Origin: Caldilinea sp. CFX5
Lineage (GTDB): Bacteria; Chloroflexota; Anaerolineae; Caldilineales; Caldilineaceae
Assembly: GCA_021405325.1 (NCBI GenBank)
Contig: QWII01000004.1
Location: forward strand, 1-64,000
Direction: 5' to 3'
DNA: 64,000 bases
Shown: positions 1 through 9,177 of the stretch, in pieces
How positions within the stretch are numbered: the stretch's first letter is position 1
Layout of the letters: every line of letters begins with the position of its first letter
Notes under the pieces: generated by a model
The model's database searches: none
What the model saw: only the letters and a program-made list of their open reading frames with translations
Told to the model about the DNA's origin: nothing
Translations under genes and position numbers: made by a program

Positions 1-77
1 CTACCCTCCCCCTGGTAAGGGGAGGAACAGTTCCTCCCCTTACCAGGGGGAGGGTAGGAGGGGGTTAGTAGTTACTA
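1..77. repeat. Hairpin repeat family A, copy 1 (cut by window edge)
   Basis: Bases 1-58 form a near-perfect inverted repeat (CTACCCTCCCCCTGGTAAGG on the left arm), followed by GGAGGGGGTTAGTAGTTACTA. The same right-hand end and central hairpin recur at 58969-59103, where both ends are present, so this copy is the right part of a MITE-like element whose left end lies outside the window. The rest of 78-222 shows nothing I recognise. Confidence 0.7.
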
Positions 78-222
78 AATAAGAAGCTATTATTCATTAT
101 AGGATCAATTTTGCGAATTGATCCTATCCATGCTATGTGTTTTTCCTCTGGGTAAGGGGAGAGTTTTGTAGCCTAGCCAGGTGGTCAGGTGATAGCCGAT
201 ATGATTGTGGTAGAAACTTTAT

Positions 223-1284
223 TTAAGCCGGATAAGGCTGGCTGTGCGCCACCCGCACCATCGTCTGCACATTTTCCAGCGGGCTATAGCGCGGGACAAT
301 GCAGCCTGACCCCAACAGGAAACCGCCACCGGCGCCGGCCTGGTCGATGCAACGCTGCGCCGACGCGCCGACCGCTTCCGGCGTGCCTTGTAAGAGTTCC
401 GTCACCGTATCGACATTGCCGACCAAACCCACCCGCGCCCCAATCCGTGCTTTGGCGACGCTCAAATCCACCGCATGGTCGATCTCCACCAGGTCGGCGC
501 CGGTGGCGGCATAGAGATCGAGGACCTTGGTGCTGTTGCCGCAGATATGGAGCAGCGCACAAGTGACGCCATACTCATGCCAGGCGCGGAAGACCTTTTG
601 CAGGTAGGGAAACGAGAAGCGTTCAAAGGTACGCGGCGAGATCACATTGCAGGAGGCCAGCGAATCGCCACAATGCAAAATATCGGCGCCGGCATCCCAA
701 CACGCCTTACCAAAGCCAATGAGCGCATCGCTCGCCAGTTCCAGCGCGTGATGAACCGCCGCTGCGTTGGCCTCGTCCATCTCGGCTTCAACCTGCGCCA
801 CCTCCAACAGCCATTGTTGCGTGCCGATAAAATAGGAAGCCAGCGCAAATGGCCCCGTCCCCGGTGAACGCAGCGCCACTTCGTCACCCACTGCCTTGCG
901 GGCCAACCGTAGCGCCTCCAACATCACCGGCATCCGCCCTTGGGTATGGGGATCGGGGACGATCAAATCAAAGACGTCGGCCATCTTGGTCAGCGGCGGT
1001 TTGACCAGGGCCGGCACTTCATCATTGCTGCGCGTGGTCTGGCAGCCAAAGCCCTCAGCAATGTAGAAGTTGTCGGAACCAATGGCGATCACATCCTGGC
1101 CGACTTTATCATGCAGGGTCAATTGCGCCTGCACCATCGCCTGGGGGTCAGTATAAAATTGTTTGAGGGGAATCCCGGCGGTGATGGCGGCAATATCGTA
1201 CATGTAGGGCATGGCGGCGACGCAATCGGTCGGCTGGCGGCGCACGGCGCGCAACACCCGTTCACGTGAGGTGAGTTCTGGCAT
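223..1284 (-). CDS. Uroporphyrinogen decarboxylase (URO-D) family protein, corrinoid methyltransferase-like
   Basis: 353 residues, within the usual length for the URO-D fold. It begins TSRERVLRAVRRQPTDCVA, the typical N-terminal helix of the MtaA/CmuA-like branch, and has the late motif LLHICGNSTKVLDLYAATGADLVEIDH, here described as HICGN (about residue 246) followed by an acidic strand. It ends in the GGGFLLGSGCIVPRYSPLEN region, which often binds zinc or corrinoid substrate in methyltransferases. AAGGAG lies 6 nt before the ATG. No haem genes are nearby, so true HemE activity is unlikely; a methyl transfer role with a corrinoid protein is an inference. It is a single gene, separated from the cluster downstream. 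Confidence 0.8.
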   Translation of the reverse strand: MPELTSRERVLRAVRRQPTDCVAAMPYMYDIAAITAGIPLKQFYTDPQAMVQAQLTLHDKVGQDVIAIGSDNFYIAEGFGCQTTRSNDEVPALVKPPLTKMADVFDLIVPDPHTQGRMPVMLEALRLARKAVGDEVALRSPGTGPFALASYFIGTQQWLLEVAQVEAEMDEANAAAVHHALELASDALIGFGKACWDAGADILHCGDSLASCNVISPRTFERFSFPYLQKVFRAWHEYGVTCALLHICGNSTKVLDLYAATGADLVEIDHAVDLSVAKARIGARVGLVGNVDTVTELLQGTPEAVGASAQRCIDQAGAGGGFLLGSGCIVPRYSPLENVQTMVRVAHSQPYPA

Positions 1285-1392
1285 GGCTGGCTCCTTTTGG
1301 TTACGTTACATGAGATGACTTCCGCGTCCATCACCAGGGCGCGGAAACGCGACAGTTCTTTGCCAGCGTACCATTCTCAGAAAGCAAAGAGA

Positions 1393-1432
1393 CCCGCCAA
1401 GTTGGCAGTTGCGATCCTACCCACTTGGCGGG
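1393..1432. terminator. Hairpin between UroD-family gene and C2-like gene
   Basis: Ten-base arms CCCGCCAAGT and ACTTGGCGGG enclose a 20-base loop. There is no clear T-run on either side, so it may be a repeat or weak terminator rather than a strong intrinsic terminator. Confidence 0.4.
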
Positions 1433-1503
1433 CGTGGCGAATTATCTCTTGGCCGTCGCCGGCCTTGATGTTGGGGTCAACTATCTAACATCACCATAAA
1501 TCC

Positions 1504-1836
1504 TCATTCAACAACGTATACCAGATCGTAGCTCGCTCCACTATTACTGAAATTCACTGGCGGGCTTTCGCCTCTGCCAACTTCATCACGCGTCACGACG
1601 TGAGATCCTAAAAAATCATCAGGATCGGCTTTGTCATATTCATACAAACGAATAACTGCCCGACTACGAAAGGAAAAGACTTTATCGTCGTAGTCCCGGC
1701 TTTGATTGTCATCAAAGCGCCCCATGTTGACTTTGCTTCCACCAGGGACACCAGAGACTCTGATATAAATGTCATCATCTCCTGTCCAATCTTCCTGGCG
1801 ATTACAATGAAGAGAAAGGATCTTAAGGGTAGCCAT
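1504..1836 (-). CDS. Small C2-like domain protein (paralogue of 3259-3696)
   Basis: 110 residues, no signal peptide or membrane segment. It has strand-rich C2-like features: a start TLKILSLHCN, an acidic loop TGDDDIYI and a late DKADPDDFLG motif that resembles the calcium-loop region of C2 domains. The ATG at 1836 is chosen over 1839 because the paralogue has its only ATG at the equivalent place and GGAGG is then 6 nt upstream. It is the last gene of a four-gene minus-strand group (4164 to 1504). Compared with its paralogue it lacks the Gly/Ser C-terminal tail. The C2 assignment is by motif only; its function and targets are unknown. Confidence 0.6.
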   Translation of the reverse strand: MATLKILSLHCNRQEDWTGDDDIYIRVSGVPGGSKVNMGRFDDNQSRDYDDKVFSFRSRAVIRLYEYDKADPDDFLGSHVVTRDEVGRGESPPVNFSNSGASYDLVYVVE

Positions 1837-1890
1837 CATTTACCTCCAACCGTTCTAAGAATTACACCTTGAATCTATTGTCTTCCAGAT
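1504..1890. repeat. Segmental duplication, copy 1 (copy 2 at about 3372-3755)
   Basis: The two C2-like genes are closely similar at the DNA level over nearly their full length. The match continues about 50 bases into the non-coding 5' leader (for example TTCTAAGAATTACAC in both). The duplication therefore carried the ribosome binding site and probably the promoter, and it is recent enough that non-coding bases are still aligned. Confidence 0.85.
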
Positions 1891-1967
1891 GAGGGTTTAA
1901 GTAAACTGTTATAGAGAAAACTCTATAGTTGACCCCAACCACCTATTTTCTTTCTTGCACGAGAACG

Positions 1968-2963
1968 TTAGTTGGCCGTAATCTTCAAGTTTATGAGGTA
2001 ATTCCAACTTGAATACCAGCCCCCACCGCCCCGAGCACCAATCTGGCGTATATTCGTGCCAATCGGTTGCCACAAGACCGGCAATTCCAAACTCGTTTGT
2101 CCAAGTAAGTCATCTTTATCCAAAGTCATGATGAGACCGGTTGCCGCTGTTGCAACCGTCAGCACTACTCCGCCAGCAATCCCATAGGGTCCTAGTTGTG
2201 ATAGACCGGAAGAAATACCACTCGAAATAGCGGTAATCAGTGGGCCATACTTCGACCAGTCATGATTTGCATCTTCGTCGTAGAACATGATGCCCAACAC
2301 GATGGTACTTGCAGCATCGACATCGCCATCAAAGAGCACACGCTGTGTTGTTTCAGCAGGGAAACTCTTCGTCTGGCCGTTGTTGATCTGAAAAGGGATT
2401 GAAAGCAGTGTATTGCTCTTCCCGCTGAACCGATCAGCGCCTGCCCCGATTGCAAAGAAGCTATCTGCACCTGTAACATCTTCTGTATCGGCACAGTAGA
2501 CGGAGTCGATCTCGATGTGGAGGTGTCGTGGTGCAAATTTGGCGATGGTAAAGGTTTCCCACTCACGCTGTTCGCTACGATTAGCGACAATTTGCCGACC
2601 ACCACCGCCTTCTGCACATAGATATTGACCATTGAACGCTTGTAGCCCAATCTTGTCACTATTCTGAAGCTCGCCGGCGCCGGCAACTCTGTGCAATGTA
2701 AAGGTCTCCCATTCACGCCGCGCACTACGATTGGCGACTACGATGCCGCCGCCGCCCTTCTCTGCACAGACGTATTGACCATTGAAGGCTTGCAGAGCAA
2801 CGAGACTTCCATCCTGTAGGGTACCACCTTGAATAGGGATCATAGAAAAGGTTTCCCAAGTAGATGGAATCCCTCTATTGGCGACCAACTCTCTCCCACC
2901 ACCGCCCTCGGCACACACCCACTGACCATTGTAAGCTCGTAATTGAACTGCTGCATTTGACAT
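1968..2963 (-). CDS. Three-repeat fascin-like (beta-trefoil) protein with C2-like C-terminus carrying a hydrophobic insert
   Basis: 331 residues. Residues 1-145 hold three repeats of about 47 residues with the pattern FNGQYVCAEGGGG, VANR, WETFT, typical of fascin/actin-crosslinking-like beta-trefoils, which often bind carbohydrate or protein. Residues 146-331 begin HLHIEIDSVYCADTEDVTGA, which lines up with the start of the neighbouring small C2-like proteins, and end with DKDDLLGQTSLELP, which lines up with their DPDDFLG segment. Between these halves lies an extra stretch of about 40 residues (SSGISSGLSQLGPYGIAGG and a following Val/Ala/Thr run) that is Gly-rich and hydrophobic. AAGGAG precedes the ATG. 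No signal peptide is visible. A lectin-like binding protein with a membrane-active insert is an inference. Confidence 0.65.
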   Translation of the reverse strand: MSNAAVQLRAYNGQWVCAEGGGGRELVANRGIPSTWETFSMIPIQGGTLQDGSLVALQAFNGQYVCAEKGGGGIVVANRSARREWETFTLHRVAGAGELQNSDKIGLQAFNGQYLCAEGGGGRQIVANRSEQREWETFTIAKFAPRHLHIEIDSVYCADTEDVTGADSFFAIGAGADRFSGKSNTLLSIPFQINNGQTKSFPAETTQRVLFDGDVDAASTIVLGIMFYDEDANHDWSKYGPLITAISSGISSGLSQLGPYGIAGGVVLTVATAATGLIMTLDKDDLLGQTSLELPVLWQPIGTNIRQIGARGGGGWYSSWNYLINLKITAN

Positions 2964-3100
2964 AAAATGTCTCCTTTCTGGATGAACAGATTTGGATAGG
3001 CAACTCAGATCTCAAGATTAGCACTATTAGCAAGTCAGTTGCGGTCTTTGTCATCATTTCAGCCACAGGTTAGATTTTGTTGTTATAGGATCTTGTACTA

Positions 3101-3164
3101 CAGAGAAGTGAGGCTTTCGTTATACTGTCCACGGCATTATCACCGAGAAAAAGCCTCACCTCTG
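3101..3164 (-). terminator. Probable intrinsic terminator after the 145-residue C2-like gene
   Basis: Arms AGAAGTGAGGCTTT and AAAAGCCTCACCTCT enclose a loop of about 30 bases. It lies about 95 nt past the stop of the minus-strand gene at 3259. The rest of 2964-3258 shows no gene. Confidence 0.5.
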
Positions 3165-3258
3165 CTGAAATGTTACGCATTAGACATATCAAGCATACTT
3201 GCCTGAGCCAATTCTCATCGAGCCCCTCTTCCATTAATGATCTCCACTACACAGTTCC

Positions 3259-3696
3259 TCATCTCTTGTGTTTGGGCGGTTTATCGTGTCCTCCAGAGCT
3301 TCCAGAGCTTCCAGAGCCTCCAGATTTGGATTCTGATGTGACAAGAGCCTGTGACGTTGTTTCTGCTTCTGTACCTGTAACGCGGTACACCAGATCGTAG
3401 CTTGCTCCCATGTTACTAAAATTCACTGGCGGGCTTTCGCCTCTGCCAACTTCATCACTTGTCACTTCGTGAAATCCTAAAAAATCATCAGGATCGGCCT
3501 TATCATGTTCATACAAACGAATTATTGCCCGACTATCAAAGGAAAAGACTTTATCCTTGTAGTCCCGGCCCTGATTGTCATCAAAGCGCCCCATGTTGAT
3601 CTCGGATCCACCGTTAATAGTGATATAAATATCGTCATCTCCTGTCCAATCTTCCTGTCTATTACAATGAAGAGTAAGGATCTCAAGGGTAGCCAT
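3259..3696 (-). CDS. Small C2-like domain protein with Gly/Ser-rich basic tail
   Basis: 145 residues. Residues 1-108 match the 110-residue protein at 1504-1836 along its whole length, with the same TGDDDIYI and DKADPDDFLG acidic motifs. An extra tail of about 35 residues runs through TEAETTSQALVTSESK, then a Gly/Ser linker (GGSGSSGSSGG) and ends in the basic segment DKPPKHKR. The start ATG has GGAGG 6 nt upstream. The tail looks like a flexible linker with a charged end; whether it is an anchor, an export signal or a remnant is unknown. It is co-directional with the fascin-like gene downstream and the 120-residue gene upstream. Confidence 0.6.
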   Translation of the reverse strand: MATLEILTLHCNRQEDWTGDDDIYITINGGSEINMGRFDDNQGRDYKDKVFSFDSRAIIRLYEHDKADPDDFLGFHEVTSDEVGRGESPPVNFSNMGASYDLVYRVTGTEAETTSQALVTSESKSGGSGSSGSSGGHDKPPKHKR

Positions 3697-3801
3697 AATT
3701 TACCTCCAACTATTCTAAGAATTACACATCGAATCTATTGCCTTCCAAATAGAGTAACAGCAAGATCCGCAACGTACGTCGTGGCACTGTAAGTCACTCT
3801 A

Positions 3802-4164
3802 TCAAGGAAAATGGCCCTCAACACCAATCCAATTAATGTGCCAATTATCTTTATTAGCGTCCGCTGGCGTCAGCCCACCGTGACCATCAGCCCAGTTGAT
3901 ATATACACGGAAACCTGTGTTAGTCGCGTTGTAGATAGATGTAGCTCCCACAGTTGCATAGTGCTTGCTGTCGCCTCCAAGGGATGTGATGTACACTGGA
4001 GTTTTACTGAATCCAGCCGCCGAGGTGTCAACATCAACATAAATGCCTGGAGCAGAAAATGTCTGCCAAGCTGTCTGACCCCGTGGAGTGTGTCCTGAAG
4101 CAATTTTGATAGCTGGTACATTAGGCGTCAAGCTACGTCCAGAACCAGTTGGAGAAGTTGTCAT
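3802..4164 (-). CDS. Small beta-rich protein of unrecognised family
   Basis: 120 residues. An in-frame ATG 21 nt upstream exists, but AAGGAGG lies between the two ATGs and sits 8 nt before the ATG at 4164, so that start is chosen. The protein is rich in aromatic, Gly and Thr residues, with the run PGIYVDVDTSAAGF, PVYITSLGGDS, GATSIYNATNTGFRVYI and a final NWHINWIGVEG. I recall similar short modules from eukaryotic and environmental bacterial proteins but cannot name the family. It has no signal peptide, Cys or membrane segment. It is the first gene of the four-gene minus-strand group with the C2-like and fascin-like proteins, so a shared role such as surface binding is possible but not shown. 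Confidence 0.55.
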   Translation of the reverse strand: MTTSPTGSGRSLTPNVPAIKIASGHTPRGQTAWQTFSAPGIYVDVDTSAAGFSKTPVYITSLGGDSKHYATVGATSIYNATNTGFRVYINWADGHGGLTPADANKDNWHINWIGVEGHFP

Positions 4165-4267
4165 TGTTTGTGCCTCCTTATTCATCTACGTAATACTGAT
4201 TTTTACACTCCTCGATATCTATTTTACTCCAGAGATGCTGCACACGCTTGTAAAATTCAGCTATGAT

Positions 4268-5248
4268 TCAGGAAGATCTTGCTTTGTGGCTAATACCACT
4301 TGATTGTTGTAGATAAACTTTCGGCGTAACTCTGTAGAGCCGCTTAAAATGATGGGCTAAATGACTTTGGTCATAAAAACCCACCTGTGCCGCAATATCG
4401 CCAACTGTCATCCCCCCCTGTTCCAGCAAGCGTTTCGCCTGCTCGACTCGCACCTTCGTCAGATATTGATGGGGCGGCATGCCAAAGCTGTGTTTGAATT
4501 GGTGGGCAAAGTAGGTAGGGCTGAAATTGAGCGTGGCGGCCAATTCGGCCAAGCCGAGGTCACGCTCATAGTTTTCGGCGATAAATTCTTGCACTTGGCG
4601 CATCTGCGCCGGGGTCAAGCCGTGACCGTCCGGCAGTGGGTGCATGGCGCCCAGGGATGAGCCATGCACCAGTGTGTGCAGAATCAACGTTTGCACCAGC
4701 GATTCGGCATAAAGACGGCCGCCGGCATTGCCGGACGCCAGTTCCTGTTGCAAGGCGCATAGAATGTGCTCACTGAGCGGGTCGCGAAAATCAAGGGAAG
4801 GCGCTAAGGTAATCTTTGTAGGATCGCGCTTCATATGTTCGGCGGCCAGGTGTGACCACAAGGCTTGCGGCAAGAGGCAGTAAAAATGTTGCACGGGTGC
4901 ATTCCAGCGCGACGCAATCGATATGTGATCGGGTATCAGCGTCAAACTCCCCTGGCATGCGCGCACTTTGGCGAAATGCCCATCGCATACTCTCTCCACA
5001 TCAACCACACCACCAATCTGCATATTAAATATCGTGTCAGGTTGCAAGATGACGTTCATCATTTCTGGGTTGGGTTCCAGGTGAACGTGGGCAAGGATAA
5101 CGCCATCCCAGGCGTTGAGCTGGAGTTGCGTCAGGTGTTTGACGAATGGTTGTTTGGTATAAGCGGGAAATGGCATGGGCGCTGCAGCGAATCGCTGGTT
5201 TCGCTGCGGCATCGGCTCTACCTCATCCAGTTGTACTTTTTTCGGCAT
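4268..5248 (-). CDS. AraC family transcriptional regulator
   Basis: 326 residues from the ATG at 5248, which has GAGGAGG 11 nt upstream; a longer in-frame reading up to 5314 lacks such a site. The C-terminal 100 residues hold the two helix-turn-helix motifs of the AraC family: LAELAATLNFSPTYFAHQFK and VGDIAAQVGFYDQSHLAHHF, followed by the conserved YRVTP end. The N-terminal 200 residues are a cupin-like sensing domain with a QPDTIFNMQ segment. The ligand is unknown. Candidate targets are the gene cluster at 1504-4164 downstream or its own promoter. Confidence 0.9.
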   Translation of the reverse strand: MPKKVQLDEVEPMPQRNQRFAAAPMPFPAYTKQPFVKHLTQLQLNAWDGVILAHVHLEPNPEMMNVILQPDTIFNMQIGGVVDVERVCDGHFAKVRACQGSLTLIPDHISIASRWNAPVQHFYCLLPQALWSHLAAEHMKRDPTKITLAPSLDFRDPLSEHILCALQQELASGNAGGRLYAESLVQTLILHTLVHGSSLGAMHPLPDGHGLTPAQMRQVQEFIAENYERDLGLAELAATLNFSPTYFAHQFKHSFGMPPHQYLTKVRVEQAKRLLEQGGMTVGDIAAQVGFYDQSHLAHHFKRLYRVTPKVYLQQSSGISHKARSS

Positions 5249-5566
5249 AAGCACCAACCCCTCCTCAAACAAAGCGAATGCGTCTGGAACAAGAAAACCG
5301 CCTAGCGGGTACAACCTGCTAGGCGGTTGCTGCGGGGTCTGGGATTGGTCATGTTGTTGCGGTCACGTCCAGGTTGCTCGGTTGCCTAGCAAGCTGACGC
5401 ACCTGATCTGAGTAATGCTGTAAGCAATTTGATCAGCGCCGTCATTTATAGTGTAATACAAAATAAAGAGCGGAACACTAGCCAGCAGACCTGAATTGAC
5501 CTACCTAGTTGACTAGCTTACTTTCCTGTTGTTCGTTATTCAGGGCAAGGGGTTACTGTTTATGCC
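5249..5566. other. Intergenic region with 11-bp hairpin (5296-5328)
   Basis: The arms AACCGCCTAGC and GCTAGGCGGTT enclose GGGTACAACCT, 48-80 nt before the AraC start codon. It lies in the leader or promoter of that gene and could be an operator or an RNA hairpin. The remainder up to 5566 is ordinary AT-richer sequence in which I see no gene. Confidence 0.45.
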
Positions 5567-6190
5567 TCAGGGCAGCGCCACCGGCTGGCGGATCACCGTC
5601 TTCAACTTTTCCGGCGCCGTGCGGCGAAAATCGCTCAGGTAGATTTCATGGTGCTTGCCGGTCAGTTGATACCCTTGTTCAGTAATAAAGGCATGGAGTT
5701 TGGCAATGGTCGGCCCTTCGGCGGCAAAGGGGCCAAGGTGCATGATCTGGGCTGCTAACCCCTCGTGATAGGGTTCAAAGCGTAGACTGTCGAGCGCCGG
5801 TAGCTCTTTCTTACGAGCGGCTTCGGCTTTGGCCGCTGCCACCTGCTCCGCCGTGATGAAAGGCGGCTGTGCAATCATAATCGTCCACAGCCAGTTGCTT
5901 TTGTCGGCAATGGTAAACTCGGCCATGTCCGGCGTCCACCACAGCCCTTCCAGCGGCATGACGGCGTAATCGGCGGCGCCCTGTTTCTTGAGCATAAATT
6001 TCAAGGTGTAGGAAACGGCATAGAGCGTCTCCACCGCGGCCTGAAACGCCGGTGACGTATTGGGGTCGCCGACGCCGTCGAGCATAAGAAAGTTCATGAC
6101 CGGCACGTCAACGATCACACACTGCTTGGCGGAGGGGTTGTAGAAGCTCTTCAACGTTTTTTTGAGATCGACTTTTTCCATGACGGTCAT
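5567..6190 (-). CDS. GyrI-like small-molecule-binding domain protein
   Basis: 207 residues from the ATG at 6190, preceded by AAGGAG at 7 nt; two further ATGs follow closely. The sequence has the layout of the stand-alone GyrI-like family: [18 protein letters not shown] at the start, [20 protein letters not shown], a WWTPD segment, and a final [19 protein letters not shown]. This family shares the ligand-binding fold of the BmrR/GyrI effector domain and has no DNA-binding part. The role is probably binding a hydrophobic small molecule in the cytoplasm. It is separated from the oxidoreductase genes by 49 nt on the same strand. Confidence 0.85.
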   Translation of the reverse strand: MTVMEKVDLKKTLKSFYNPSAKQCVIVDVPVMNFLMLDGVGDPNTSPAFQAAVETLYAVSYTLKFMLKKQGAADYAVMPLEGLWWTPDMAEFTIADKSNWLWTIMIAQPPFITAEQVAAAKAEAARKKELPALDSLRFEPYHEGLAAQIMHLGPFAAEGPTIAKLHAFITEQGYQLTGKHHEIYLSDFRRTAPEKLKTVIRQPVALP

Positions 6191-6239
6191 GGCTTTGCTC
6201 CTTGGCAACGACGACAAGCGTGATCAATTTTCGTTGTGA

Positions 6240-8288
6240 TCAGCGTTGTCGCAGATCCGCCGGCAGGATGGGCAGATGGCGCACCCGAATGCCCGTAGCC
6301 GCAAAGATGGCATTGGCGACGGCCGGCGCAATTGGCGCCACGCCCATTTCACCGATGCCGGTGGGCGCCCGACCCTCACCGGGAACAAGATGCACTTCGA
6401 CGGTGGGCATCTCATGGATTGCCAGCAGCGGATAATCGTCAAAGTTCTTCTGTTCCACCCGCCCCGCTTTGATCGTGATCTGCGCCTTGAGGGCGGCGGT
6501 CAAGCCATAGACAATGCCCCCTTCCATCTGGGCCGACACCGTATCCGGGTTGATGACCGTGCCGCAGTCCACCGCGCAGACGACGCGGTGAACGCGCACC
6601 ACCCCATCCTTGGCCACTTCGACCTCGGCGACTTGCGCCACATGGGTGACATTGAAGGTGGCATAGTAGGCCATGCCCCGGCCCCAGCCGGCGGGCAACG
6701 GTTTGCCCCAGTCCGCTTTGGCGGCGGCCAACTCGATCACCTGCCGGCCGGCGCCCTTGACCAGCGCCAGCCGGAGTTCATACGGGTCGCTGTTACCGGC
6801 GGCGGCGATCTCGTCGATAAAAGACTCGCGCGCAAAGGCTTCGGTGACATTTTGAACCCCGCGCCAGGGTCCCGTCGGAATGCCCAGTTCGACCGGATAG
6901 GAACGAACACTGGGCAATGACGACGGTTTGCCCGTGGCATCTAAGCGGGCCTGGACGTAGGTGTAACTGAGCGGATGATAGAAATCATGTTGGAGGTCAT
7001 CGGTGCGTGACCAGACCAGTTGGATCGGCGCGCCCACCGCCTTGGCAATTTGTACGGCCTCACCGACAAATTCCACATGGAGGCCGCGACCAAAGCCGCC
7101 GCCCACGAGGGGTACATGGACAATCACCGCTTCGGCGGGCAGACCGGAAACGCGCTGCGCCAGGGACTTGGCCTGTTGCGGGTCTTGCACTGGCGCCCAT
7201 ACTTCGCAACGGTCGGCCCGGAGATCAACGACACAATTGCGCGGTTCCATCGTGGCATGGGCCAGGTAGGGCAGATCGTAGCCGGCTTCCAATCGGGTTT
7301 CACCGGCTTTGGGCTTGCCCTGGCCCAAGACGGGCGCCAGTTTCAGGGCGATGTCACGAATGGAGGCGCTGCTCCAGGTGGCGTAGCGCCCCTCATCCCA
7401 AGTGATCTTGAGCGCATCACGGCCGCGCAGCGCGGCCCAGGTGTTTTCGGCAACGACAACAAGGCCGCGATCGATTTCGATCACATCCCGCACACCTGGC
7501 ACAGTCTTAGTTTTGGTCGCGTCAAAGCTGACCACCTTCCCTTCCGGGGCGGGCGAGCGCGCGACGGCGGCATAGAGCATATTGGGCAAGCGCACGTCGC
7601 TGGCATAGATGGCGCTGCCATTCACCATCTGCGGGGCATCATAGAGCGTGCGCGGCGTACCAATCAGCTTGAACTCGCTGGGATCTTTGAGCGGAACATC
7701 CGCCGCTTTGGGTGGTGAGAGCGTTGCCGCCGTCGCCACCAGGTCGCCATAAGCCCGTCGTTGTTTCCCATCCGGGTGAAGCACATAGCCGGCGGTGGTG
7801 GTACACGCCGCGGCTTTGACCTGCCATTCCTGCGCCGCCGCCGTGATCAGCAGTTGGCGGACCGCCGCCCCGGCTCGTCGTAAAGTCGTGTAGCTGCCGG
7901 AGACGCTGACGCTGCCGCCGGTAACCTGGTCGCCATAGGCGCGGTCGGCGCCAATTTGTTCAATGTGTACCATTTCCCAGGCCACGTCCAACTCTTCGGC
8001 CAGGATCATGGCAATGGCGGTGCGGATGCCCTGGCCCATCTCGACCCGAAAGGCGTTGACTGTCACCAGGCCACTTGGCGCCAGGGTGACATAGATATTG
8101 GGGCTCAAGGGGGCCGCGGTTGGATCGGATGGGGCCGGCGGCGGCGCCCCCTCGGCAAGTAGGTGATTGGCTTGGCGACTGGGTAGATAGATGCCGATGG
8201 CGAGGCCGACACCCGCCGCCGCACTGATTCGAAAGAAGGCGCGGCGGCTGAGGGACGCGCCTAGAACAGGTTGCTGTGTGCGCTTCAT
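6240..8288 (-). CDS. Molybdenum hydroxylase large subunit (isoquinoline 1-oxidoreductase beta-like)
   Basis: 682 residues. It starts with a twin-arginine signal ([19 protein letters not shown]), so export of the folded, cofactor-loaded enzyme is expected. The molybdopterin-binding domain follows, with [15 protein letters not shown] and the late [18 protein letters not shown], in which the Glu is the usual active-site base of the xanthine dehydrogenase family. The length and the lack of an FAD subunit fit the IorAB-type two-subunit enzymes that oxidise N-heterocycles or aldehydes and pass electrons through the small [2Fe-2S] subunit. The start ATG overlaps the end of that small-subunit gene by 4 nt (ATGA), showing translational coupling. 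The substrate cannot be read from the sequence. Confidence 0.92.
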   Translation of the reverse strand: MKRTQQPVLGASLSRRAFFRISAAAGVGLAIGIYLPSRQANHLLAEGAPPPAPSDPTAAPLSPNIYVTLAPSGLVTVNAFRVEMGQGIRTAIAMILAEELDVAWEMVHIEQIGADRAYGDQVTGGSVSVSGSYTTLRRAGAAVRQLLITAAAQEWQVKAAACTTTAGYVLHPDGKQRRAYGDLVATAATLSPPKAADVPLKDPSEFKLIGTPRTLYDAPQMVNGSAIYASDVRLPNMLYAAVARSPAPEGKVVSFDATKTKTVPGVRDVIEIDRGLVVVAENTWAALRGRDALKITWDEGRYATWSSASIRDIALKLAPVLGQGKPKAGETRLEAGYDLPYLAHATMEPRNCVVDLRADRCEVWAPVQDPQQAKSLAQRVSGLPAEAVIVHVPLVGGGFGRGLHVEFVGEAVQIAKAVGAPIQLVWSRTDDLQHDFYHPLSYTYVQARLDATGKPSSLPSVRSYPVELGIPTGPWRGVQNVTEAFARESFIDEIAAAGNSDPYELRLALVKGAGRQVIELAAAKADWGKPLPAGWGRGMAYYATFNVTHVAQVAEVEVAKDGVVRVHRVVCAVDCGTVINPDTVSAQMEGGIVYGLTAALKAQITIKAGRVEQKNFDDYPLLAIHEMPTVEVHLVPGEGRAPTGIGEMGVAPIAPAVANAIFAATGIRVRHLPILPADLRQR

Positions 8289-8749
8289 ACCTTGCCTCCT
8301 GCCGCGGCCCGGTGAATGGCGCGGCGAATCCGCTGATAGGCGCCACAGCGACAGAGGTTGTCGGCCAGCGCTTCATCGATCTCGGCGTCGGTCGGCTGGG
8401 GATGGGCGGCCAACAACGCGGCGGCGGCCATGATCTGACCGGGCTGGCAGTAGCCACACTGAGCGACATTTTCGGCCAGCCAGGCCTGCTGCACAGGATG
8501 ATCGCCATTGGCGGCCAGCCCCTCAATGGTCGTGACGGCGCGGCCGGCGGCACGGGCAATCGGCGTCATACAGGCGCGCCGGGCCACGCCGTCAAGGTGG
8601 ACCGTACAAGCGCCACACAACCCTTCGCCGCAGCCATATTTGGTACCGGTTAAGCCCAGCCGGTCGCGCAGTACCCAGAGCAGGGGCATCTCTGGGTTTA
8701 CCTCCAGGGTCTGCGCCTTGCCGTTCACGGTCAGGGTGATTGAGGCCAT
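8285..8749 (-). CDS. [2Fe-2S] small subunit of molybdenum hydroxylase
   Basis: 154 residues from the ATG at 8749 (AAGGAG 7 nt upstream). The N-terminal ferredoxin-like cluster motif is [15 protein letters not shown] (near residues 41-55) with a later C at about 62. The C-terminal four-helix cluster domain has QCGYCQPGQ and CRCGAY. This is the standard two-cluster electron-transfer subunit that pairs with the large subunit encoded immediately downstream. It has no signal peptide and is presumably carried through the Tat system with its partner. Confidence 0.93.
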   Translation of the reverse strand: MASITLTVNGKAQTLEVNPEMPLLWVLRDRLGLTGTKYGCGEGLCGACTVHLDGVARRACMTPIARAAGRAVTTIEGLAANGDHPVQQAWLAENVAQCGYCQPGQIMAAAALLAAHPQPTDAEIDEALADNLCRCGAYQRIRRAIHRAAAGGKV

Positions 8750-8786
8750 AGGACTGCTCCTTATCGCAAGCGCACGGAACGGAGAG

Positions 8787-9068
8787 CTACTGCTCAGTGG
8801 CAGTAGAGACAGCCGACACGGCCTTGGTTGTTGCATCCTGGTGAAGGGCGCCGACAAAAGCGGCCCCCATCTCCACTTCGGCCAGGTGCAAGGAGGCAAA
8901 TTGGGACGCTTCTTGCATGAGCGCTTTGGCGGTCGCTTCCGGCAATTCGGCGAGCTTTTCCAGGGAGTAACCTTTGCTTTTCAGATAGTCAGCAATATAC
9001 ATCATCTCGACTTCGGTATGGGGATGGGCCACAGGCTGGGCTAGTTCATCTAACATCGTCTTACGCAT
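8787..9068 (-). CDS. Hypothetical small protein upstream of hydroxylase genes
   Basis: 93 residues with a good site (GGAGGTGAGCT before ATG). It is mostly helical by composition, with [20 protein letters not shown] resembling a small helical or HTH-like bundle, and it has an Ala/Thr-rich end. No cysteines or membrane segments. It lies 37 nt before the [2Fe-2S] subunit on the same strand and is probably co-transcribed. I do not recognise the family; a maturation or regulatory role is a guess from position only. Confidence 0.6.
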   Translation of the reverse strand: MRKTMLDELAQPVAHPHTEVEMMYIADYLKSKGYSLEKLAELPEATAKALMQEASQFASLHLAEVEMGAAFVGALHQDATTKAVSAVSTATEQ

Positions 9069-9102
9069 AGCTCACCTCCAATGAATTAGTAGGGTAGAAG
9101 TC

Positions 9103-9140
9103 AGGTAGACAGGTAGATAGGTAGACAGGTAGACAGGTAG
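9103..9140. repeat. 8-bp tandem repeat AGGTAGAC
   Basis: About 4.75 units of AGGTAGAC with one C-to-T change, in the gap between the small-protein gene and the Gre-type gene. It is a simple repeat liable to slip; no function is evident. Confidence 0.85.
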
Positions 9141-9177
9141 GGGGCTGGCTGGCGTACTGTCTTAGGGTTGGGTTGGG

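Noticed and set aside
223..1284. HemE (haem synthesis)
   Set aside because: The sequence fits the MtaA/CmuA-like branch and no other haem genes are present.
9103..9140. CRISPR-like repeat
   Set aside because: 8-bp tandem units without spacers and no cas genes; simple sequence repeat.
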